Positions 43,234 to 50,904 of a DNA stretch of 64,000 bases are shown here, piece by piece (within the stretch, counting starts at the first letter, position 1; the number at the start of each line of letters is the position of its first letter). This stretch comes from Streptomyces sp. ACA25 (lineage in GTDB: Bacteria > Actinomycetota > Actinomycetes > Streptomycetales > Streptomycetaceae): NCBI RefSeq assembly GCF_028200735.1, contig NZ_JAQKPV010000012.1:62001-126000 (forward strand), written 5' to 3'. Position numbers and translations under genes: made by a program. The notes below the pieces were generated by a model. That model searched no databases, was not told the origin of the DNA, and saw nothing but the letters and a program-made list of their open reading frames with translations.

Positions 43234-43662
43234 ATGGCTACGACGCGTATCGCGACCACCAACTGGGCCGGCCCGCTGATGGGAGGCTCCGGGACCGTCT
43301 CCCTGGACTCCTCCGGCATCGGCACCTATGACGTGACCTGGCCGTCCCGTGCGGAGGACCCGGCCGGGCGGACCAGCCCCGAGGAGCTGATCGCCGCGGC
43401 ACACTCCTCGTGCTTCTCGATGGCCCTCTCGCACGGCCTGGCGGGCGCGGACACCCCGCCCGAGTCGGTGGAGACGCAGGCGAAGGTGACCTTTCAGCCC
43501 GGCGAGGGCATCACGGGAATTGTCCTCAGCGTCAAGGCCCGGGTTCCCGGGATCTCCGACAAGGCGTTCCAGGACGCCGCGCAGATGGCGAAGCAGAACT
43601 GCCCGGTGAGCAAGGCGCTCGCCGGCGTGCAGATCACACTGGAGGCCGAACTGCTGTCCTGA
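43234..43662 (+). CDS. OsmC-family peroxiredoxin
   Basis: 142 aa. OsmC/Ohr fold with the two redox Cys: Cys60 in AAAHSSCFSMALS and Cys123 in KQNCPVSKAL. It detoxifies organic hydroperoxides and is usually stress induced. The OsmC-type NWAGPLMGGSGTVSL N-terminus separates it from Ohr. ATG with AGGAGG upstream. Its 3' end overlaps the convergent cbtA gene by 29 bases. Confidence 0.93.
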   Translation: MATTRIATTNWAGPLMGGSGTVSLDSSGIGTYDVTWPSRAEDPAGRTSPEELIAAAHSSCFSMALSHGLAGADTPPESVETQAKVTFQPGEGITGIVLSVKARVPGISDKAFQDAAQMAKQNCPVSKALAGVQITLEAELLS

Positions 43663-44428
43663 CCTGTTCCCCCTCTCGGCCGGCTGAGGCCTGCGGCGGC
43701 ACGTCCCGGCGCAGGCCCAGCCGGCCGAAAGCGGCGCCGAGCACTGCCCACAGAATGCCGTGCGCGGTGAGGGACAGTACCCGGAAGTCCCAGACCAGAT
43801 CCGCGGGCAGCGGGACTTCGTCGGGATTGCCCGGGAGCAGGAAGACCGCGATCACGGTGGCCACCGCGGTCCCCGCCATCGCGAGATGCCGCAGGTGCTG
43901 GGGCCGGTCGGTCATCCGGTGATGGAAGTGCCGGATGAGCACCGCACCCAGGATGCCGATGAAGATGGCCGCCAGCCACAGCAGTTGCCGGTCCGCGACG
44001 GTGTCGCCCTCGCCGACACCGGGCGGATTGGCCGGGTAGCGGAGCCCCGGGACGAGGGAGACGGCGAAGAACCCGGCGGCGGCCAGCGCCAGCGCACGCG
44101 GCCAGGGCCGGTCCGTCAGCGCGGTGCCGCGGTGGATCAGGGCGTGGACCAGTGCGAAGAACACGCCGATCGCCAGGCCGGTCACCACGGCGGTGACGAC
44201 CAGCCCGACGTGCTGGGTGCCCCGCGAGAAGAGCTCCTCGTGGAGGTGGTCGTGCGCATGGCCGTGACCCGCGGCGGACTCGCGTTCCTCCTCGAGCCGG
44301 ACCGCACGGTCCAGCAGCGGACCGGCGACGAGCAGGGAGAACAGCCCCGAAACCAGCCCGGCGAGGCCACCGGCGGCGAGGCCGCGGCCGAGCAGGGGCA
44401 GGACGGGGTAGGGAGTTGACTGGTTCAT
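43634..44428 (-). CDS. cbtA: CbtA-type cobalt transporter subunit
   Basis: 264 aa with about five to six TM segments (RGLAAGGLAGLVSGLFSLLV, VVTGLAIGVFFALVHAL and others). A His-rich loop GHGHAHDHLHEE follows TM1, and HFHHR precedes TM5, consistent with metal handling. CbtA works with the small CbtB subunit, encoded just upstream. A cobalamin riboswitch ahead of cbtB ties the pair to cobalt supply for B12. The last residues overlap the osmC 3' end. Confidence 0.88.
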   Translation of the reverse strand: MNQSTPYPVLPLLGRGLAAGGLAGLVSGLFSLLVAGPLLDRAVRLEEERESAAGHGHAHDHLHEELFSRGTQHVGLVVTAVVTGLAIGVFFALVHALIHRGTALTDRPWPRALALAAAGFFAVSLVPGLRYPANPPGVGEGDTVADRQLLWLAAIFIGILGAVLIRHFHHRMTDRPQHLRHLAMAGTAVATVIAVFLLPGNPDEVPLPADLVWDFRVLSLTAHGILWAVLGAAFGRLGLRRDVPPQASAGREGEQVRTAVRPPV

Positions 44429-44448
44429 GAGTGAGCGGTCCCCTCGGG

Positions 44449-44670
44449 TCAGTGGCAGGGGGCGCCGAAGAGGTGACGGCCGTCGTGCGAGAACTCGTGC
44501 AGGTAGGCACCGGTGGCGGCGATCGCCTGACCGTTGTCGAAGAAGACTGCCCAGAGGGCGAGCAGCGCGATGACCGCGATGAAGGCGGCGATGGTCCAGT
44601 CACGGGCGGGGACGGTGGTGTCCGTACCGGCGCCGGTCCCGGCGGCCGGCGACGCGAGGTGCTGCGACAT
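44449..44670 (-). CDS. cbtB: CbtB-type small cobalt transporter subunit
   Basis: 73 aa, one TM (about residues 27-45: IAAFIAVIALLALWAVFF). The C-terminus ends HEFSHDGRHLFGAPCH, the His-rich metal-binding tail typical of CbtB. ATG 44670 with a strong GGAGGAGG site. First gene of the riboswitch-controlled cbtBA operon, 20 bases before cbtA. Confidence 0.92.
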   Translation of the reverse strand: MSQHLASPAAGTGAGTDTTVPARDWTIAAFIAVIALLALWAVFFDNGQAIAATGAYLHEFSHDGRHLFGAPCH

Positions 44671-44711
44671 CAGAATTCCTCCTCCTGGGGTTTCCACGCC
44701 CCATGGATCGG

Positions 44712-44850
44712 AGAGCGACGGGTCAGTTCCTGACTTCCGGCCAGCACAAGGGCTGTCCGGACACAGTGGCGGGACCGTCCCGGGTTCGCACCGGGTTCCT
44801 GGGCTCCGTCGCCTCGCTATGAAATTGCGGAAGTACTGAGAGTCGCAGCG
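44712..44850 (-). promoter_or_regulatory. Cobalamin (B12) riboswitch
   Basis: On the minus strand upstream of cbtB the core is visible at 44763-44803: an AGGAA, a CCGGTGCGAACCCGG stem-loop and GTCCCGCCACTGT, the most conserved part of the cobalamin riboswitch. A B12-box-like stretch (AGTCAGGAACTGACCC) lies at about 44719-44738, near the ribosome site. High adenosylcobalamin would block cbtBA expression. Ends are approximate. Confidence 0.9.
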
Positions 44851-44886
44851 GGGCGTGCCCCTGTCAACGTGATGCGCACGGCACCG

Positions 44887-46035
44887 TCATGGCGGGCTCG
44901 TCGCCTCCTCGGGACGACCCTGCGACCTCGGCAGCGGCCAGGAGGGCCCGTCCGGGCTGTCGAGCCACACACGTTGCCGGTCACCGTCAACACTCAGGCC
45001 GAACCGCTCGGGGCCCGGCCGTCCCGCGGCTTCGTACACCTGGTGCGCCTCCTCCAGCCGGGCCCACACCCTGCGCGGTCCGGCTTCGGCGACCCGGTTC
45101 TCCCGGTCCAGCCGGGCAGTGGAGCCGTCGGCCGCCCGGACCCGGACACCGCACCGCTCCCGTCCGGCCGACAGGTCGCGGCTCCACTCCAGGTCAGGCT
45201 CGATGATGCTCACCAGGAAGCGGAAACCGTCGTCCGCGCTGTCCGTCGCCGACAGCCGGGTGGTGCGGGCCTCGGCGGGGTCCGCATCGACGGGCACGGC
45301 GCGCCCGCGGCCCGAGGTCTCCGTGCGCAGCGGCATGAAGTACGCGGTACCGAGGAACGGGCCGCCCGCCTGCGCTTCACCGGTCCGGTGCAGCCGTACC
45401 AGCCCGTGGCCGAGTGGGGCCAGGATGATCCCGTCCTCGGTGAGCTGCCGGAGCCAGGCCGTCGGAACGGCGTCGATGCGGCAGGTCGCGATGATGCGGT
45501 CGTAAGGGGCCCGTTCCGCCCAGCCGTCCGCACCGTCACCGGTGATCACGCACGGTGCGTGCCCGGCGGCCGCGAGGTGGGCCCGGGCCGCGGCCGTCAG
45601 CCCGGGAGCCAGGTCGATGCTGGTGACGGCGTCGTCGCCGAGCCGGTGCGCCAGCAGCGCGGCGTTGTATCCCGTGCCCGCGCCGATCTCCAGGACCTGC
45701 TGACCGTCGGCCACCCGCAGTTCGTGAAGCATCGTGGCCATCAGGGACGGCTGCGAGCTGGAGGAGGTCGGCTCCCCGCTGGTCCGCTGGGTGACCAGCG
45801 CCTCGTCGGAGTGCACTCCGACGAGCCAGGTCCGCCGCAGCCGGGGCTCCTCCGGGCAGATCCGGAGCCCGGAGGGATCGTAGTAGGCGGGCACGAACAC
45901 GTGCCGCGGAACCCGCCGGAAAGCTTCCCGCCAGGCGGGATCGGTCAGTACTCCCGCGCTCTCCAGGGTCGCCACGAGCTGCTCCCGCAGCGGCGCGGCC
46001 TCTCGGTCCAGGTCCTCGGTACGCTGCACTTCCAC
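44887..46035 (-). CDS. Protein-L-isoaspartate methyltransferase-like SAM enzyme
   Basis: 382 aa. The N-terminal ~200 residues follow the PCMT pattern: REAFRRVPRHVFVP, SSSSQPSLMATMLHEL (equivalent of the ISQPY motif), SAM motif I VLEIGAGTGYNAALLA and DGADGWAERAPYDRII. The C-terminal ~180 residues are a beta-rich extension not found in classical PCMT. Such enlarged forms occur near RiPP and graspetide genes in Streptomyces but also alone; no such partner lies next to it here. GTG 46035 with AAGGGG upstream. Substrate unknown. Confidence 0.8.
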   Translation of the reverse strand: MEVQRTEDLDREAAPLREQLVATLESAGVLTDPAWREAFRRVPRHVFVPAYYDPSGLRICPEEPRLRRTWLVGVHSDEALVTQRTSGEPTSSSSQPSLMATMLHELRVADGQQVLEIGAGTGYNAALLAHRLGDDAVTSIDLAPGLTAAARAHLAAAGHAPCVITGDGADGWAERAPYDRIIATCRIDAVPTAWLRQLTEDGIILAPLGHGLVRLHRTGEAQAGGPFLGTAYFMPLRTETSGRGRAVPVDADPAEARTTRLSATDSADDGFRFLVSIIEPDLEWSRDLSAGRERCGVRVRAADGSTARLDRENRVAEAGPRRVWARLEEAHQVYEAAGRPGPERFGLSVDGDRQRVWLDSPDGPSWPLPRSQGRPEEATSPP

Positions 46036-46266
46036 GCGCCCCTTCGCTGACTCACTGCTCCACGTGACCGGCCACAGCACCCTGCCACGGCTTCCCGTCC
46101 ACCCCTAGCAGCATGGCCGGTGGATCGGCTGTGCCGCATCCGCTGTGCGGTGTCCGCGGCGACGCCGGCTCCGGGCCCGAGGCCATGGCGCCGCTCCCCC
46201 GTGAAGGCCCTCGCCGCGGCGCCCGCATTGCGGGAGGTGGGCCGGGGGGTGAGGCAGTATGGAGCA

Positions 46267-46590
46267 ATGAGCGTAGTGAAGATCAACGTACTGCAGGTGC
46301 CGGCCGAGCAGCGCGAGACGTTGGAGAAGCGTTTCGCGGCCCGGGCCGGCTCCGTGGAGAACTCCGACGGCTTCGAGTGGTTCGAGCTGCTCCGCCCGGT
46401 GGAGGGCACCGACCAGTACCTGGTGTACACCCGTTGGCGCAGCGAGGAGGACTTCCAGAACTGGATGAGCGGTTCGATGCGCGAGGCGCACGGGGATCAG
46501 GGCGGGGAGAGCGGCCGCAGGCCCGCCGCCTCCGGCTCCACCCTCTGGTCCTTCGAGGTCGTCCAGCAGGCGTCCCCCAGGGTCCCCTGA
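46267..46590 (+). CDS. Small ABM-fold monooxygenase (antibiotic biosynthesis/haem-degrading type)
   Basis: 107 aa, dimeric alpha-beta barrel: VVKINVLQVPAEQRETLEKRFAAR, FEWFELLRPVEGTDQYLVYTRW, and a polar C-terminus ending SFEVVQQ. The NSDGFEWFELL motif occurs in HmoB/IsdG-like haem monooxygenases as well as polyketide quinone-forming oxygenases. The family is conserved in Streptomyces, so it may be a housekeeping protein and not part of the cluster to the right. Confidence 0.8.
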   Translation: MSVVKINVLQVPAEQRETLEKRFAARAGSVENSDGFEWFELLRPVEGTDQYLVYTRWRSEEDFQNWMSGSMREAHGDQGGESGRRPAASGSTLWSFEVVQQASPRVP

Positions 46591-46669
46591 CCCCGGGTGC
46601 CCCTGTCCTGTCCCCGTCGGGTGCCGGATTTCCCGGTCCGGCGGGGCGTGCGGGTCTCCGTGGGAACGG

Positions 46670-47377
46670 TCAGCGGGCGTGGGCGCTGAGAGCGGGGCGG
46701 GTGGCTTCCCAGGTGGACAGAATGGCGGAGGTGTAGGGACCCAGGCCGCGCAGGCGGGCGGCGATGAGGTCCCCGGGGGTGTCCACGTCGAGGCGCAGGC
46801 CGACGATGCCGGGAATGGCGAGTTCGTGGGCGCCGCCCCGGGTGTGCCGCAGGCGGGATCCGGAGCCGAAGGACGGTGCGAGGCGGTCCGGGCTGCAGGC
46901 GGTCAGCACGGTGGTGCTCCCGCTGTTCCGGTCGCTGACGAACGCCCTGGGGTGGGCACCCGCGGCGCTCAGCGCCCGCCGCAGTTCGGACGGCCGCAGA
47001 GTCGGCAGATCAGTGGTGAGAGCGGCGACGGCCGCTGTGGGCGCCAGGGAGGCGACGAGCGCGGCACCGTGCCGGACGGCGGTGTTCAGCCCGCTCCGGG
47101 GAGGCGCTTCGGCGGTGACCGCGCCGAGCGTCCGGGCCTGCCGGGCGGCGAGCGGGTCTCCGGTCGCCACGACGACCAGGCCCACGCACTCGGTGGCCCG
47201 CACCGCCCGCAGGGTGTCCAGAAAGAGGGCGTGCGCCAGCTCCCCGCGCCGGTACCCGGTGACCGGGGCGAAACCGGCCTTGGCGTGGGAGAAGGGCTCG
47301 ACCGGCAGGATCACCGCCCACGCGACTTCGGCGGCGCGTGGGTGGGGGATGGGTGATCCGCCGGAAGGCCCTGTCAT
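46670..47377 (-). CDS. CofC/FbiD-like nucleotidyltransferase (F420 pathway)
   Basis: 235 aa. The family adds guanylyl to phosphoenolpyruvate or 2-phospholactate at the start of coenzyme F420 side-chain synthesis. Features: VAWAVILPVEPFSHAKAGF, LTTDLPTLRP (metal-binding Asp), SDRNSGSTTVLTA, SFGSGSRLRHTRGGAHEL and LDVDTPGDL. The nucleotide motif normally reads PVK..AKSRL; here Lys and Arg are replaced (PVE...AKAGF), so activity may be altered. No other F420 genes lie nearby. Confidence 0.82.
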   Translation of the reverse strand: MTGPSGGSPIPHPRAAEVAWAVILPVEPFSHAKAGFAPVTGYRRGELAHALFLDTLRAVRATECVGLVVVATGDPLAARQARTLGAVTAEAPPRSGLNTAVRHGAALVASLAPTAAVAALTTDLPTLRPSELRRALSAAGAHPRAFVSDRNSGSTTVLTACSPDRLAPSFGSGSRLRHTRGGAHELAIPGIVGLRLDVDTPGDLIAARLRGLGPYTSAILSTWEATRPALSAHAR

Positions 47378-47561
47378 GACGCAGATGCTGGGGGAGGAGG
47401 CTGGAGAACGGGCGGAGGCCCGGCGGAGCGCACCGGGGAGGAGAATCCGGGCCGGGGCGGGTGGAGCGGTCCTCCAGCACCGCTGGAGGGCGGCCCTGCA
47501 CGATCGGGACCCAAGAGGTCCGGTCCCGGTCCGGAGGGACCGGCGACGAGAGGAGCGAGTC

Positions 47562-48005
47562 GTGGTCCACCCGGTCCAGTCCAGGACACAGCAGGTCAGT
47601 GGAGATCTGTACGCGGAGGTGCAGACGTTCTTCGCGCGGCAGATGCGTCATGTCGATTCCCTCGACATCGAGGGGTTCGCCGATACGTTCACCGCGGACG
47701 GCGTGGTCGTGCACGCCTCGGGGGAGCGGGCCGAGGGGCGCGAGGCGATGATCGCCGGCATGCGCGCCAATCTGCCCCGCTACCAGGGAATCGCCGTCCG
47801 GCACTGGTTCGACAAGCTGCTGATCGAACCGCAGGGGGAGGACACCGTGCACGTGTCGTACTACACCCTGGTCACCCAGACGGACCGGGACGGGAAGGTG
47901 GCGTTCCAGCCGACCTTCACGGTGGACGACGTGCTGGTGCGGCGCGACGGGCAGTTGTTCACGCAGTCGCGGGTGATCCACCGGGACACCCCCGCGCAGC
48001 CCTGA
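47562..48005 (+). CDS. SnoaL/NTF2-like protein
   Basis: 147 aa with a cone-shaped NTF2 fold: LYAEVQTFFARQMRHVDSLDIEGFADTFTADGVVVHAS, then REAMIAGMRANL and three long beta strands. SnoaL-like proteins act as polyketide cyclases, dehydratases or hydroxylase partners in aromatic polyketide clusters. GTG 47562 has AGGAG six bases upstream; the longer ORF would start in the divergent promoter. It is the leftmost gene of the apparent cluster and points right. The exact reaction is unknown. Confidence 0.75.
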   Translation: MVHPVQSRTQQVSGDLYAEVQTFFARQMRHVDSLDIEGFADTFTADGVVVHASGERAEGREAMIAGMRANLPRYQGIAVRHWFDKLLIEPQGEDTVHVSYYTLVTQTDRDGKVAFQPTFTVDDVLVRRDGQLFTQSRVIHRDTPAQP

Positions 48006-48121
48006 GCACGGGTCCCGTGCGGGGGAGCGGGGGGCAGCATCCTGCGGTGGCCGCGTCCGGTCCGGGCGCGGCCACCGGGGCGGGTGCGCGCCTCGGTGGT
48101 GAGCGGGTGAGCTCAGCCGGA

Positions 48122-48158
48122 ACGGCCATACGGCGGGGATCACGCGCTGTATGGCCGT
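48122..48158. terminator. Hairpin between convergent NTF2-like and orphan-peptide genes
   Basis: Perfect 10-bp arms (ACGGCCATAC and GTATGGCCGT) with a 17-base loop, less GC-rich than the other terminators here. Between two convergent genes, so probably bidirectional. Confidence 0.6.
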
Positions 48159-48188
48159 CGGCGGGCCGGGGCCCGGGACACCGGCGGG

Positions 48189-48380
48189 TCAGTCGACGCC
48201 ACGCCAGATGTGCGGCTCGAAGCCCTCGTCCTCCTCCCCGGCCAGCAGCCGGGGCAGTGTCAGCAGGGGGGGAACGTCCGGTGCCGGCACTGCGGGTGCC
48301 GGCACTTCCGGGGTCGGTTCGGGGTACTGCGTCAGTGTCGCCGGAGCCGTCGTCGTCGGCTCCAGGGTCTGCGTGTCCAT
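48189..48380 (-). CDS. Orphan 63-aa peptide, possible RiPP precursor
   Basis: Short protein with a strong GAGAGG ribosome site seven bases before ATG and an A/T-rich upstream promoter region. Sequence has three parts: a Thr/Pro/Glu/Ala-rich N-terminal half (about residues 1-37), a hydrophobic helix LLTLPRLLAG (about 39-48), and an acidic then aromatic tail ending GFEPHIWRGVD. No Cys, no signal peptide, no membrane span, no known domain. The layout (polar leader, short distinctive tail) resembles a ribosomal peptide precursor, and P450 and 2OG-oxygenase genes lie in the cluster. No leader-binding or cyclase enzyme is in the window, so this stays a hypothesis. Confidence 0.65.
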   Translation of the reverse strand: MDTQTLEPTTTAPATLTQYPEPTPEVPAPAVPAPDVPPLLTLPRLLAGEEDEGFEPHIWRGVD

Positions 48381-48458
48381 GATGCATCCTCTCGTATGCT
48401 GCTGGTTTTTTCCTTTCCTTATCGGCCCTCCGGGGGAGGGGCGTGGCTGATCATCGGT

Positions 48459-49382
48459 TCAGGCGTGACAGTCCGGAAGCCGGCCGTGGAAGGTGACCAT
48501 GTCCTGGAACGCGGCCAGCACATCGATCGGCGCCCCGGGCGGGGTTCCCCGGCGTTCGGCATAGGCGCGATGCAGATTGGCGGCCAGCCGTTCGGAGTCC
48601 GTCAGGCGGGCGTAGGCACCGAGACCGGCGGTGCGGGCCGCGTCCAGCGGCGGGAGTCCGTTGCGCAGACCGTCGTCGGCCACCCGCAGCACCCAGCGCA
48701 GGTACTCCTCGGTCTCGTCCAGTACCTCCGGTCCGGCGACCGGGCCGTGCCCGGAGACCACAAGGCGCGGGCGGAGTGCCCGCATCTGCTCCAGAGCCCG
48801 GAACGAACCCTCGAAGGACCCCATCAGGACGAAGGGAGTGACCTGCGACCACACCGTGTCGCCGGTGAACAGCACGCCGCGCTCCGGAATCCAGGCCAGG
48901 ACGTCCCCTCCGGTGTGGGCCGGCCCCAGGTGCATCAGCTCCACGCGCAGTTCTCCGACGTGCACGGTCAGCCGGTCCGGGAACGTCAGATCGGGCAGTG
49001 TCAGGGAGATGTCCCCCCATGCGACATCCGGCCACAGGCCGCAGAGACCGAGCCCTGACTCCGCCATGTCGGAACGGGCACTGTCATGGGCGATGATGCG
49101 GGCGCGCGGCGTGAACAGGGAGTTGCCGAAGACGTGGTCGCCGTGGAAGTGGGTGTTGACGAGCAGGCCCGGCCCCCCGGGAACCACCCTCTCGACCTGG
49201 TCCCGCAACTGCTGGGACCGTGCCTGTGTCGCCGCGGTGTCGATGAGCAGCGCGGAACCGCCGTCGGTGACGAGGCCGGCGTTGTTCAGGCACCAGCCGC
49301 CGTCCTCCTGGACGAAGGCGTGCACCCCTTCGGCGATCTCGTGCAGCGTTCCCGGACCGGCAGTGGTCATGGCGGCGCTCAC
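48459..49382 (-). CDS. MBL-fold hydrolase, ActIV-like polyketide cyclase/thioesterase candidate
   Basis: 307 aa with the metallo-beta-lactamase metal motif NTHFHGDH (His78, His80, Asp82, His83), AHTGGDVLAW and FTGDTVW, and a final His in VSGHGPV. It is third in the ketoreductase, flavin reductase, MBL operon and overlaps the reductase stop (GTGA), which with GGAGGA upstream fixes the GTG start. In the actinorhodin cluster ActIV is an MBL enzyme that closes the second ring and releases the chain; this gene matches in size and partners. The identification as ActIV-type is by context. Confidence 0.8.
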   Translation of the reverse strand: MSAAMTTAGPGTLHEIAEGVHAFVQEDGGWCLNNAGLVTDGGSALLIDTAATQARSQQLRDQVERVVPGGPGLLVNTHFHGDHVFGNSLFTPRARIIAHDSARSDMAESGLGLCGLWPDVAWGDISLTLPDLTFPDRLTVHVGELRVELMHLGPAHTGGDVLAWIPERGVLFTGDTVWSQVTPFVLMGSFEGSFRALEQMRALRPRLVVSGHGPVAGPEVLDETEEYLRWVLRVADDGLRNGLPPLDAARTAGLGAYARLTDSERLAANLHRAYAERRGTPPGAPIDVLAAFQDMVTFHGRLPDCHA

Positions 49383-49912
49383 CGGTCCTCCTCCGGCTGC
49401 GGGAGCCGGCTGAAGCTGCCCTGGTGGAACAGCAGTGGACGGCTGCCGGCCGCTCCTCCGTGCAGCGCCACGACCCGGCCGATCAGCAGGACGTGGTCCC
49501 CCGCCGGGTGGACCGCGTGCAGGAGGCACTCGAAGGACGCGACCGCGTCGGGGACCACCGCGTTGCCGGTGATCCCTTCCACCGCGCCGCAGCGCAGCAT
49601 CGCGGCGACACCGTCGGGCCGGTCGCGCCGTGCGAATTCGCCGGCCAGCTCACGGTGCGACTCGGAGAGGACATTGACGGCGTAGCTCCCGGTCTGCTCC
49701 ACCAGGGGACGCATCCTGCCGTCCGTGGTGACGGAGACCGAGATGAGCAGCGGATCGAGGGACAGCGAGGTCAGGCTGTTGACGGTCATGACGCGGGTGC
49801 TGGGGCCGCTGCCCCGGGTCAGCAGGGTGACTCCGGTGGGGAAGCACCCCATGGCGGCGCGAAAGGCAGCGGTGTCCGGTCCGGCGACCAGGGCGTTTCC
49901 GGCGTTCGGCAT
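49379..49912 (-). CDS. Flavin reductase (ActVB/HpaC type)
   Basis: 177 aa. FMN-binding split-barrel NAD(P)H:flavin oxidoreductase: FRAAMGCFPTGVTLLTRG, VMTVNSLTSLSLDPLLISVSV, SYAVNVLSESHRELA, and FECLLHAVHPAGDHVLLIGRVVAL. It gives reduced flavin to a partner monooxygenase, here most likely the ActVA-ORF5-type hydroxylase at 51560. ATG 49912 with AAGGAA upstream. Its stop overlaps the MBL gene start. Confidence 0.92.
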   Translation of the reverse strand: MPNAGNALVAGPDTAAFRAAMGCFPTGVTLLTRGSGPSTRVMTVNSLTSLSLDPLLISVSVTTDGRMRPLVEQTGSYAVNVLSESHRELAGEFARRDRPDGVAAMLRCGAVEGITGNAVVPDAVASFECLLHAVHPAGDHVLLIGRVVALHGGAAGSRPLLFHQGSFSRLPQPEEDR

Positions 49913-49935
49913 GATGAGGTTCCTTCCCGGGTCGG

Positions 49936-50721
49936 TCAGTAGTTCCCGAGCCCGCCGCAGACGTTGAGGGCCTGCGAGGTGATCGAGGCGGCGGTGTCCG
50001 TGGTGAGGTAGCCGACCAGGCCGGCGACTTCCTCCGGAGTGGAGTAGCGGCCCATGGGGATCTTCGCCTGGAACTTCTCCAGGACGTCCTGTTCGGTGAT
50101 ACCCCAGTGGCCGGCGTATCCCTGCCGGACCCGCTGGGCCATCGGTGTCTCGACGTAGCCGGGGCAGACGGCGTTCACGGTGACGCCGGTCTTCGCCAGC
50201 TCGTTGCCGACCGCCTTGGTGAAGCCGATGACACCGTGCTTGGACGCGGAGTACGGGGCGGCCAGCGCCACGCCCTGCTTGCCGCCGGTGGACGCGATGC
50301 TGATGACCCGGCCCCAGCCGTTCTCCAGCATGCCGCCGTGGCGCAGCACCTCCCTGGTGACGCGGAAGACGCCGTGCAGGTTGACGTCGATCACGTCGAA
50401 CCACTGGGAGTCCGCCAGCGTGGCGGTTACGCCGCCTCCGCCGCGACCCGCGTTGTTGACCAGGATGTCGATCCGGCCGTACTCCTCCACCGCGGCGGCG
50501 ACGGCATGGGTGACCTGTTCGGCGGAAGAGACGTCACAGGCTGTGCCGGCGGCCTCCAGACCTTCCTCGCGCAGGCGCTTCACCAGGGCCTGCACGTCCT
50601 CGGCGGAACGCGCACAGCCGAACACCGCGATGCCCTGGCGGGCCAGCATCTCGGTGACGGCGAGGCCGATTCCGCTGGTCGCCCCGGTGATGAAGGCGAT
50701 CCGTCGTCCCGTTTCGGTCAT
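49936..50721 (-). CDS. Type II polyketide C-9 ketoreductase, ActIII family
   Basis: 261 aa, the same length as ActIII. Rossmann motif TGATSGIG (13-20), Asn114, Ser144, Tyr157 and Lys161 fall on the ActIII numbering. ASTGGKQGVALAAPYSASKHGV and the C-terminus QALNVCGGLGNY are diagnostic of aromatic polyketide ketoreductases. The stereocontrol motif PGG (94-96) reads GGG here (Gly94), after AGR. It reduces the poly-beta-keto chain at C-9, which requires a KS/CLF/ACP system not present in the window. ATG 50721. First gene of a three-gene minus-strand operon. Confidence 0.95.
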   Translation of the reverse strand: MTETGRRIAFITGATSGIGLAVTEMLARQGIAVFGCARSAEDVQALVKRLREEGLEAAGTACDVSSAEQVTHAVAAAVEEYGRIDILVNNAGRGGGGVTATLADSQWFDVIDVNLHGVFRVTREVLRHGGMLENGWGRVISIASTGGKQGVALAAPYSASKHGVIGFTKAVGNELAKTGVTVNAVCPGYVETPMAQRVRQGYAGHWGITEQDVLEKFQAKIPMGRYSTPEEVAGLVGYLTTDTAASITSQALNVCGGLGNY

Positions 50722-50904
50722 CTTGTGTCTCCAGTGCTCGCACGGCTCGGGTGGCGCTGACCGTGACAACGGTTCCTCGGAGAGTCCTCGCCCCGCTCTC
50801 GGGCGGCGGTGGAGCGTGGCCGGTCGAGTGGCCGTCGACGTGCTGTCGAGGAGGGCGCGGGACCTTGGCCCGGTCCGACGTCCACATGTGAACGAGGAGA
50901 CCCC

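Noticed and set aside
48189..48380. Lanthipeptide or thiopeptide precursor
   Set aside because: The tail has no Cys and no Ser/Thr to dehydrate, and no lanthionine synthetase or YcaO gene is in the window.
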